A stretch of DNA of 11,339 nucleotides from Anaerolineae bacterium (GTDB lineage Bacteria > Chloroflexota > Anaerolineae > B4-G1 > SLSP01): NCBI GenBank assembly GCA_016934645.1, contig JAFGSL010000008.1, positions 1 through 11,339 of the forward strand, in the 5' to 3' direction. Every line of letters starts with the position of its first letter. The first letter of the stretch is position 1. Below the pieces are notes generated by a model. The model ran no database searches and was not told where the DNA came from. It worked only from the letters and a program-made list of their open reading frames with translations. Positions 1 to 5,337 of the stretch are shown in pieces. The position numbers and the translations under genes are program-made.

Positions 1-598
1 CAAGTTCGGCAAACGTGATGTCGAAGCTGTCGGTGTCCGTCAGCCCGCCGGTATCCATCACTTCGACGACGACCGGGAACGTACCCGTAAAGCTACCGGT
101 CGGATTGATGTCGATGTAGCGGTTAATGTCGATAGTCACGCCGACGGTGAGCGGCGGTGAATTGGTGATGGTAAAGGTCAACGCACTGGAGGCGTCCAGG
201 TCATCGGAGGCATAGGCCCACAAATCAATGGCATTGTTCTTGCTCGCAGCAGGTTCAAGTGTCTGATCCGGCAGTCCAGAGAGCGTCGGCGGAGTGTTCA
301 CGATTTCCGCAAACGTGATGTCGAAGCTGTCGGTGTCCGTCAGCCCGCCGGTATCCATCACCTCGACGACGACCGGGAACGTGCCCGTAAAGCTACCGGT
401 CGGATTGATGTCGATGTGGCGGTTACCGTCGATCGTCACCCCGAGGGTGGGCGGCGGCGAGTTGGTGATGGTGAAGGTCAATGCGGCATCGACGTCCGCA
501 TCGTCGGAGGCGTAGGCCCACAGGTCGATGGCGTCATTCTTGCTTTCGCCGGGTTCGAGCATCTGATCCGGCAGCCCGTCGATCATCGGTGGGGTGTT
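1..598 (-). repeat. Two tandem 300-bp repeats encoding Ig/cadherin-like domains of the protease
   Basis: Two copies with an exact 300-bp period, encoding protease residues 750-849 (598..299) and 850 onward (298..1). Each begins NTPP, continues through a GLPDQ...EP segment and an IDLWAYASDD motif, and ends DSFDITFAE. The downstream (C-terminal-side) halves are almost identical in DNA: bases 9-61 match 309-361 without a mismatch, and only three differences occur across 9-125. The other halves differ clearly. Such domains are usually rigid stalk or adhesion modules on secreted bacterial proteins. The array may continue beyond the left edge, because the second copy ends just where the window stops. 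Confidence 0.88.
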
Positions 599-2845
599 GG
601 CCGTGGTGAAGACGCCGGAGGCGATGAGGGCGTAGGGTTGCGGTCCGTGCGGGACGTTGTGGCCACGCACCGTGACGGTGTACAGACCGGTCGCGGGGCT
701 GGCGATGTCGATGCCCTCTACGTTGTTGACACGGTCGTACGTCGCAGAAGACGAACCGTTGCTGAGGAGCGCATTGTTCGGATAGTAGGTCGTCCCGCTG
801 GGACCGGTGATGGTCAGGTCCAGGTCGTTGACCAGCGCACCGTTCGCCGCGGGTGAGCCGGGGTAGTCCGTCCACGCCAGCGTCACGCGGAAAGGCTCGG
901 TAGAGCTGGTAATCTGGTAGTTGTAGACATCGGAAGCCGCGGTGCTCAGGCCAGCCGTCTCATCCACGTAATTCATCGCACGCGGCGCGGTGGGGAAAAT
1001 GCTGTTCTGGATGTCGACGCGCCCCCATCCGGCGACGTTCGTTGGTCGGGTGGCGGGGATTTCCTGTGTCGCGCCGGTACCGTACTGTCCAGGATAGATG
1101 TCCGTCGCCCCGTTGATCAACGTGGCCTTGATCAACGCCGCCGACGGCGTGCTGTGCCCCTTGACATCGGTATAGAACTGGCGCACAATCGTCGCCGCGC
1201 CCGCTGTCAGTGGGGTGGCCATGCTGGTGCCGCCCATGTACATATAGTCTGCATTGATGACGCCCCACCCCGACTCAGATGCCAGCGAAGATCGGACGGA
1301 AGCAATGAACGTGCCCGGCGCAACGACGTCCGGCTTATAGCGGTAGTCCAGAACCGGGCCGCGACTGCTGAATGCCGCCAATCCGGTGATATCGTCAGCC
1401 ACATAGTCACTATAGACTGGGTCTTCAGGAAAATCGTCGGGCCAGATGCCACCCCATGTGTAGGTTAGCGTGGGGCGATTGTTCTCAGAAGCCCCAACGG
1501 TGACGCAGTTCTTCGCCGTCGCGGGACTGCCCATGGAATAGAGATCCACGACGCCATCTGAGTCGGCATCAATGCCCGCGTTAGCCGCTGCGAATAGGAC
1601 GGTGAAGTTTTTATGATCCCACATATACTCGTCCACGTTCTCGGAGTCGGTGGTGTAGGCGCTGGCCTCATCGCTGCCCCAACTGTTGGTATGCAGGTCG
1701 GCCCCCGCCGTGGCGGCCTGGGCGAACAGGTCGTTCAAATCAAACGGGATACCACTCAATTCACCGGTCCCATTGTCCTCAGAGGCTTGAAAGATCAGGC
1801 TCGCTTCCGGCGCCATGCCGACGTAGGCAGATTCCGGGTACGTGTGGGTAGAGGGCGTCGCACCGGAGAGGTCACCATTACCGAGCACCGAACCAGCGAC
1901 GTGCGTGCCGTGCCCGCTGTTGACGTCGCTCGCGCCATCGCCGCCGCCGACCAGGTCGTACAACGCCACCACGCGCGAAACGCCGCTGCCATTCTCGAAG
2001 TCGTTGTGCAGCGAGGCCGGCGCGGTCGAACCCTGGTCTAGGCCACTATCACACACGGCAACGGTTTGCCCAGCGCCGTACAGACCCTGCGTGTCCCAGA
2101 CCGATCGCACGCCCATGATGTTGTCCGATCTATCGTTGTATAACTGCCACTGCGGTGCGCGTTCAACCCAGCGCACGCCGGGGATGGAGGCCAGTTCGAC
2201 TAGCGCATTGGCAGGGAGCGTCACCTTGAACTTGCTCTGCCAATTTGTCTGGCTTTGATCGAGAATGACGCCGCGCAGGTTCTGGATGCTGGCGGCCACC
2301 GTCGCAACCGCCTCCCCGCGGAAGACGCTGACGACGAGTGTGAGCGGTGCAGCATCCGCCGACGCCCCCTCATGCTCAATGGCTACGGCACGGACCAACA
2401 GGTCAGGGGCGAGACGATACGCCGGTTGGTAGAGGCCCACCCAGCGAATCTGCGCCATCTGCTCGACAGCAGCGCGTTGGGCATTGTCCATCCTGACAAT
2501 GTAAGCATAGTCGGGGATGTAGTCGAACACCTCCGCGCCCACTGCCTCCAACGCGTCCACATCCGACTCCGCAATCGGTCCCTGGAATTGTACCAGATAG
2601 TACCCCATACCATTGCCGGGATAAGCGGAGAGCTGCAAAGCCGCAATCGCGTTGCCCGGCGCATCGTCACGCAGCGGATCAACCGTTCCGGCAGCCAGGC
2701 GCAGGGGCGGCCCGGCTACTGGCTCAGCCTCCGGCATCACCGTGGCCGAGAAAGCCGTGCGGTCGGCGCGCAATGGCGACAGCAAACCGGTCATCAACAG
2801 CACACATACGATCACACCACCTAACATCCTCCATTGAATTCTCAT
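1..2845 (-). CDS. Secreted subtilisin-like serine protease (S8 family, KP-43-like), C-terminus cut by the window edge
   Basis: Secreted endopeptidase; 948 codons are visible and no stop is reached. Residues 1-27 form a signal peptide (MRIQWR, a hydrophobic core, likely cleavage after LRA). Residues 28 to about 245 are a long propeptide region that seems to hold two inhibitor-I9-like units (around 80-145 and 165-235). The peptidase S8 domain follows with the full triad: Asp266 (AVCDSGLD), His312 (NSGHGTHVAG) and Ser541 (GGTSMATP). The oxyanion Asn422 sits in AAANAG. Residues about 640-745 match the beta-barrel domain typical of KP-43 proteases (TLAWTDYPG, NDLDLTITGPSG, VRGHNVPHGPQPYAL). Two Ig/cadherin-like repeats start at residue 750. 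The start at 2845 is set by a strong Shine-Dalgarno (GGGAGG, six to seven bases upstream). It is transcribed away from miaA. Cys265 next to the catalytic Asp and Cys447 are the only cysteines I noted in the mature part. Family assignment is secure; substrate is unknown. It is probably an extracellular or cell-surface scavenging protease. Confidence 0.93.
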   Translation of the reverse strand, partial: MRIQWRMLGGVIVCVLLMTGLLSPLRADRTAFSATVMPEAEPVAGPPLRLAAGTVDPLRDDAPGNAIAALQLSAYPGNGMGYYLVQFQGPIAESDVDALEAVGAEVFDYIPDYAYIVRMDNAQRAAVEQMAQIRWVGLYQPAYRLAPDLLVRAVAIEHEGASADAAPLTLVVSVFRGEAVATVAASIQNLRGVILDQSQTNWQSKFKVTLPANALVELASIPGVRWVERAPQWQLYNDRSDNIMGVRSVWDTQGLYGAGQTVAVCDSGLDQGSTAPASLHNDFENGSGVSRVVALYDLVGGGDGASDVNSGHGTHVAGSVLGNGDLSGATPSTHTYPESAYVGMAPEASLIFQASEDNGTGELSGIPFDLNDLFAQAATAGADLHTNSWGSDEASAYTTDSENVDEYMWDHKNFTVLFAAANAGIDADSDGVVDLYSMGSPATAKNCVTVGASENNRPTLTYTWGGIWPDDFPEDPVYSDYVADDITGLAAFSSRGPVLDYRYKPDVVAPGTFIASVRSSLASESGWGVINADYMYMGGTSMATPLTAGAATIVRQFYTDVKGHSTPSAALIKATLINGATDIYPGQYGTGATQEIPATRPTNVAGWGRVDIQNSIFPTAPRAMNYVDETAGLSTAASDVYNYQITSSTEPFRVTLAWTDYPGSPAANGALVNDLDLTITGPSGTTYYPNNALLSNGSSSATYDRVNNVEGIDIASPATGLYTVTVRGHNVPHGPQPYALIASGVFTTANTPPMIDGLPDQMLEPGESKNDAIDLWAYASDDADVDAALTFTITNSPPPTLGVTIDGNRHIDINPTGSFTGTFPVVVEVMDTGGLTDTDSFDITFAEIVNTPPTLSGLPDQTLEPAASKNNAIDLWAYASDDLDASSALTFTITNSPPLTVGVTIDINRYIDINPTGSFTGTFPVVVEVMDTGGLTDTDSFDITFAEL

Positions 2846-2917
2846 CGATATCCTCCCTTTAAGGTAATTGAAGATCACACTCAAGCTGTGCCAAGAGCTT
2901 CAACGTTTACACTCTAT

Positions 2918-2947
2918 ATAGTATGCCCAAAACAGGAAGTGTGTCAA
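2918..2947 (-). promoter_or_regulatory. Sigma70-type promoter of the subtilisin-like protease
   Basis: Read on the minus strand, a perfect -35 TTGACA (2947-2942) is followed after 18 bp by TACTAT (2923-2918) as the -10. This would start transcription near 2911 and give a leader of about 65 nt containing the AAAGGGAGGA ribosome site at 2860-2851. The match is strong for a housekeeping promoter. The exact -10 register could shift by a base or two because the region is AT-rich (CATACTATATAG). Confidence 0.7.
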
Positions 2948-2972
2948 TCCCGAAAAATGCAGTACAATCCCG
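2945..2972. repeat. 8-bp direct repeat CAATCCCG spanning the divergent promoters
   Basis: CAATCCCG occurs at 2945-2952 and again at 2965-2972, 20 bp apart start to start, which is about two helical turns. The first copy overlaps the protease -35 box and the second overlaps the presumed miaA -10 box. This placement suits a regulator or a shared promoter architecture. With only two 8-bp copies, chance is not excluded. Confidence 0.4.
2963..2968 (+). promoter_or_regulatory. Candidate -10 box of miaA giving a leaderless or near-leaderless mRNA
   Basis: TACAAT lies only seven bases before the miaA ATG at 2976, so transcription would begin at or next to the start codon. No Shine-Dalgarno sequence is visible upstream of that ATG, which fits leaderless translation. 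The -35 position (about 2940-2945, TGTGTC) is poor and coincides with the protease -35 on the other strand. Confidence 0.45.
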
Positions 2973-2975
2973 CGT

Positions 2976-3950
2976 ATGCAAGATGAAGCTTTGGTCCCCG
3001 TCATCGCCATCGTCGGGCCGACGGCCGCCGGCAAGACGGCGCTCGCCCTGGCGCTGGGCGAGACGTTTCCCGCCGAGGTGGTCTCCGCCGATTCGCGGCA
3101 GCTCTACCGCTTCATGGACATTGGCACGGCGAAGCCCACGCCCGCGGAGCGCGCACAGATGCCGCACCACCTCATCGACATCGCCGACCCGGATGAGACG
3201 GTGGGGTTGGCGCAGTTCTTGCGCCTGGCGCGCGCCGCCATCGCCGAGATTGCCGCACGCGGACGTCTCCCGTTCGTGGTGGGCGGCACGGGACAGTACG
3301 TGTACGCGCTCCTTGAAGGCTGGCAAACGCCGGAGGTGCCACCGGATCCCGTTTTGCGCGCCGATCTGGAAGCGCAGGCCGCGGCTGATCCGTCCGCGCT
3401 GTGGGAGCGTCTCACCGCGCTGGACCCGGAAGCCGCGACGTTCATCGATCCGCGCAACACACGGCGGGTGATTCGCGCGCTGGAAGTGTGCCTCAAGACC
3501 GGGCAGCCCTTCTCCGCACAGCGCCGCCGCATCCCCCCACCCTATCGCACGCTGCACCTCGGCCTGACAATGGAGCGCTCAACCCTTTACGCCCGCGCCG
3601 ATACCCGTGTGGACGCAATGATGGCGAAAGGGCTGCCGGGCGAAGTCGCGGCGCTGCGGGAGCGCGGCTACGATTGGCGTTTACCGGCGCTGTCGAGCCT
3701 CGGCTACAGCCAGTTCCGCCCTTACTTCGCGGGTGAGGCTACATTAGAAGACGTGACCGAACGCATCAAGCTCGATACACACGCTTTCATCCGCCGCCAA
3801 TATGCTTGGTTCCGCTCCCGCGCCGGGCACATCCGCTGGCTGGATGCGGGCCAGGATCCCACAGCGCAGGCGAGTATGCTCGTCGAAACGTTCCTGAATT
3901 CCCCCAGCATAGCATCGCCATCCTGTACAAACAGCACCCCGTCGCTGTAA
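2976..3950 (+). CDS. miaA: tRNA dimethylallyltransferase MiaA
   Basis: Cytosolic enzyme that transfers the dimethylallyl group from DMAPP to N6 of adenine 37 in tRNAs reading UNN codons. The 324 residues fit the usual length of about 300-320. Visible family motifs are the P-loop GPTAAGKT (14-21), SADSRQLYR with the probable catalytic Asp39, GTAKPT (50-54), PHHLID (63-68), GGTGQYV (103-109), DPRNTRRVIRALE (158-170), LGYSQ (242-246) and the final RRQYAWFR helix (273-280). The start places the P-loop at the normal distance from the N-terminus. There is no ribosome site, and a TACAAT box lies seven bases upstream, so leaderless expression is likely. The last ~18 residues (after VETFLN) are a Ser/Pro/Thr-rich tail that is not part of the conserved fold. 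It stands alone: divergent from the protease and followed by a 280-bp gap before the response regulator. Assignment is secure. Confidence 0.97.
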   Translation: MQDEALVPVIAIVGPTAAGKTALALALGETFPAEVVSADSRQLYRFMDIGTAKPTPAERAQMPHHLIDIADPDETVGLAQFLRLARAAIAEIAARGRLPFVVGGTGQYVYALLEGWQTPEVPPDPVLRADLEAQAAADPSALWERLTALDPEAATFIDPRNTRRVIRALEVCLKTGQPFSAQRRRIPPPYRTLHLGLTMERSTLYARADTRVDAMMAKGLPGEVAALRERGYDWRLPALSSLGYSQFRPYFAGEATLEDVTERIKLDTHAFIRRQYAWFRSRAGHIRWLDAGQDPTAQASMLVETFLNSPSIASPSCTNSTPSL

Positions 3951-4071
3951 CGTAAGTTGCCAATTGCCGCGAGTCATCCCCGCGCGATACAGAACCGCAA
4001 CACCACAAACACACTGATAACCAACTGGGCGCTTTTTGAGACGATGTTGGAACGTTCACTTCCTCGCTCTG

Positions 4072-4080
4072 TGTTATTGT
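4072..4080 (+). promoter_or_regulatory. Weak candidate extended -10 upstream of the response regulator
   Basis: TGTTATTGT reads as an extended -10 (TG-n-TATTGT), about 150 bp before the response regulator start. No -35 at good spacing is visible (TTCACT at 4055-4060 is too close, TTGGAA at 4047-4052 too far). It is offered only because the regulator must be transcribed from somewhere in the 280-bp gap after miaA, unless it is read through from miaA. I see no clear terminator between them. Confidence 0.22.
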
Positions 4081-4157
4081 AGAAGCACGAGGTTATCCAT
4101 TCAGAGAACATCTGGCGATGGGTGGGGAGTGGTGTCAGGGCCGCAGCGAAGAAGGAA

Positions 4158-4238
4158 ATGGACGACGAACGTAACCTGGCTCAACGTTTGCATACGCTGG
4201 ATTATATGTTAGAACAATGCGAGGTAAGGTATGGATAA
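4158..4238 (+). CDS. Possible 26-codon small ORF overlapping the response regulator start
   Basis: ATG at 4158 opens a 26-residue frame (MDDERNLAQRL..., ending CEVRYG) whose TAA at 4236-4238 lies inside the first codons of the response regulator, an 8-bp overlap (ATGGATAA). The peptide looks amphipathic and acidic/basic rather than random. A purine-rich GAAGAAGGAA precedes the ATG but is too close for an ideal ribosome site. An alternative GTG start at 4122 would give 38 codons. It could be a translational-coupling leader peptide for the regulator or simply a chance ORF. I do not recognise it. Confidence 0.3.
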   Translation: MDDERNLAQRLHTLDYMLEQCEVRYG

Positions 4239-4983
4239 AAAGCGGGTACTTATTGTAGATGACGAACTGCGCTTGGCGCACACACTAGGCGATGTGCTGA
4301 CACGCGCCCTGGGCGATGAGTGTGAAGTATGGGTGCGCACCTCCGGCGACGAGGCGCTGCAATGTCTGGGACAAGGTGAACACTTCGACGTCGTCATCAC
4401 CGACCTCAAAATGCCCGGCACCAACGGGATGGATCTATTGCGCTACATCTACCGCCAAAAACTCCTGACACGCACCATCCTCATCACCGCCTATGGAACG
4501 CCCGAATTGGAAGCGCAGACAGACCGTCTGGAGATTGAGTATCTGCTGAAACCCTTCAACATCCAGGATCTTGTGGATGTGGTGCGCCGTAACTTGGGAG
4601 AAAGTGGCCAGCTCAAGACCACAATCATGGTCCACGATTACCGCGACGTCATCAATGCGCGCCAGAAAACCCGCGAATTAGCCCGCACCATCGGTATGGA
4701 TGTCGCCAGCCAGTCGCAGATCTCACTGGCGACCTCTTCGATGGCCAACGCAATGGGGCTGGGCACGTTGCGCGTTGGGCAGATTGTTATCGAGCGCATC
4801 CAGAATCCGGAGCAATTCGGCGTCCGCGTCACATGCAGCACAACTGATGGCAAAGAAACCGACATTCCCCCAACTGCCCTGCGCGATGCGCAGTGGATGG
4901 TGGATCACCTCGCCGTGGATGAGCTACCCGCCAACAACGTCAAAGTCACACTAGAAAAACTGGAAGCGGTAAAAGCCCCTTAA
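4231..4983 (+). CDS. Response regulator with receiver domain and degenerate RsbT-like C-terminal domain
   Basis: Cytosolic two-component regulator of 250 residues. Residues 4-122 are a receiver (REC) domain with all key residues: acidic pair Asp10-Asp11, phospho-acceptor Asp58 (ITDLKMPG), Thr86 (ITAYGT) and Lys107 (LLKPF). The C-terminal part (about 130-245) has no DNA-binding helix-turn-helix that I can see. It lines up instead with the first half of RsbT-type anti-sigma-factor kinases: RDVINARQ, then RELARTIGM, then QSQISLATSSMANAM, then GQIVIERI followed by FGVRVTCS. In RsbT the equivalents are the ARQ/ELGF helix, the QARITTAISELARN N-box and the GQIGIEQV strand. The N-box Glu and the DxGxGI ATP loop are missing, so it is probably not an active kinase. 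It more likely acts by protein binding. The start has a good GAGG Shine-Dalgarno (4221-4224). REC is certain; the RsbT relation comes from pattern comparison by eye. Confidence 0.9.
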   Translation: MDKKRVLIVDDELRLAHTLGDVLTRALGDECEVWVRTSGDEALQCLGQGEHFDVVITDLKMPGTNGMDLLRYIYRQKLLTRTILITAYGTPELEAQTDRLEIEYLLKPFNIQDLVDVVRRNLGESGQLKTTIMVHDYRDVINARQKTRELARTIGMDVASQSQISLATSSMANAMGLGTLRVGQIVIERIQNPEQFGVRVTCSTTDGKETDIPPTALRDAQWMVDHLAVDELPANNVKVTLEKLEAVKAP

Positions 4984-5037
4984 ACAAATCCGCCCTTGTA
5001 AGCCAAGACAGCCTCATCCTGCCCGGTACCGGCGCTT

Positions 5038-5064
5038 CAGGTCCTGTTGGAGATCAACGACCTG
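5038..5064 (+). other. Imperfect hairpin downstream of the response regulator
   Basis: CAGGTC (5038-5043) pairs with GACCTG (5059-5064), and GTTG (5046-5049) pairs with CAAC (5055-5058), leaving a two-base bulge and a GAGAT loop. It lies about 55 bp after the regulator stop. It could end or protect that transcript, but it has no following U-run, so it is not a standard intrinsic terminator. Confidence 0.4.
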
Positions 5065-5100
5065 GATATACCCTCGCCTGTACCGGCGCAGATCGTTTTG

Positions 5101-5130
5101 AAAATCAGCGAAAATCTGCGCGAATCTGTG
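5101..5130. repeat. Three tandem degenerate 10-bp units
   Basis: The units aaaatcagcg, aaaatctgcg and cgaatctgtg follow each other exactly, with AATC recurring at 5103, 5113 and 5123. The period equals one helical turn. Similar AATCTGCG/CAGATT-type runs are, to my recollection, seen in intergenic DNA of Chloroflexota and other phyla near small accessory genes, but I cannot verify that here. Confidence 0.5.
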
Positions 5131-5296
5131 CCCGATACTTTGCCAAGGCCCATTCAGGAACAAGTCTACTGCATGAACGCCTGTGCGTTCAAGAGACACT
5201 GCGTGGGCAATCTTCTCCATATTCCTTGTGCAGGTTTCGTATGCAAGCATCGCAGGGGTAGCTGCATCTTTCGTCACCGAAGCGTAACGAAAAATG

Positions 5297-5324
5297 TATA
5301 CGATTTCGGTAAATCCAGCGTATA
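5297..5324. promoter_or_regulatory. Operator-like inverted repeat TATACG-N16-CGTATA at the kinase promoter
   Basis: Perfect 6-bp arms TATACG (5297-5302) and CGTATA (5319-5324) enclose a second, smaller pair ATTT (5303-5306) / AAAT (5311-5314). Arm centres are 22 bp apart, about two helical turns. The right arm covers the first four bases of the -10 box, and the left arm occupies the place where a -35 box should be, so a bound dimer would directly control the promoter. No regulator is identified. Confidence 0.45.
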
Positions 5325-5326
5325 AT
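5321..5326 (+). promoter_or_regulatory. -10 box TATAAT of the sensor kinase operon
   Basis: A perfect TATAAT lies 11 bases before the ATG at 5338, implying a start around 5332-5334 and a leader of only a few bases (ending AAGGT before ATG). No recognisable -35 is present at 16-18 bp; that position is taken by the left arm of the inverted repeat. This suggests either activator dependence or a regulated, near-leaderless transcript. Confidence 0.6.
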
Positions 5327-5337
5327 GCAATTAAGGT

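Larger units (their letters stand above)
4984..5337. other. 354-bp intergenic region without a convincing gene
   Basis: Open frames exist on both strands here (87 codons minus at 5277..5014, 92 codons plus at 5047..5325), but neither resembles a known protein or has a ribosome site, and they overlap each other. The region holds a direct repeat GTACCGGCGC (5026-5035 and 5080-5089), an imperfect hairpin, a 10-bp tandem repeat and, at its right end, the kinase promoter. The mixture of short repeats and near-open frames gives the impression of an eroded element, but no parent element is recognised. Confidence 0.5.

Noticed and set aside
416..2824. Several long plus-strand frames opposite the subtilase
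   Set aside because: They are antisense shadows of the GC-rich protease gene, whose minus-strand frame carries all catalytic motifs.
2882..2900. Small hairpin AAGCT-N8-AGCTT in the protease leader
   Set aside because: Five base pairs only and AT-rich; expected by chance and not placed like an attenuator.
2907..3557. 216-codon minus-strand frame opposite miaA
   Set aside because: Antisense to the well-supported miaA; Arg/Gly-rich composition typical of a shadow frame.
3951..4030. Search for a miaA terminator
   Set aside because: GC-rich stretch CCGCG...CGCG and a T5 run occur but do not form a stem followed by the T-run.
3787..4059. 90-codon minus-strand frame bridging the miaA end and the following gap
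   Set aside because: Cys/Trp/Ser-rich, no motif, no ribosome site, and mostly antisense to miaA.
4062..4092. Inverted repeat CCTCG...CGAGG with a 21-base loop before the regulator
   Set aside because: Short arms, long loop and no T-run, so no support as terminator or operator.
5014..5277. 87-codon minus-strand frame in the intergenic gap (contains LAYETC and Arg-rich repeats)
   Set aside because: No ribosome site, low-quality composition, overlapped by an equally long frame on the other strand. A resemblance to GxxExxY-type proteins was considered but is too slight.
5047..5325. 92-codon plus-strand frame ending at the kinase promoter
   Set aside because: No Shine-Dalgarno, runs through the 10-bp repeats and into the promoter, and its composition (Cys/His/Arg scattered) does not look like a protein.
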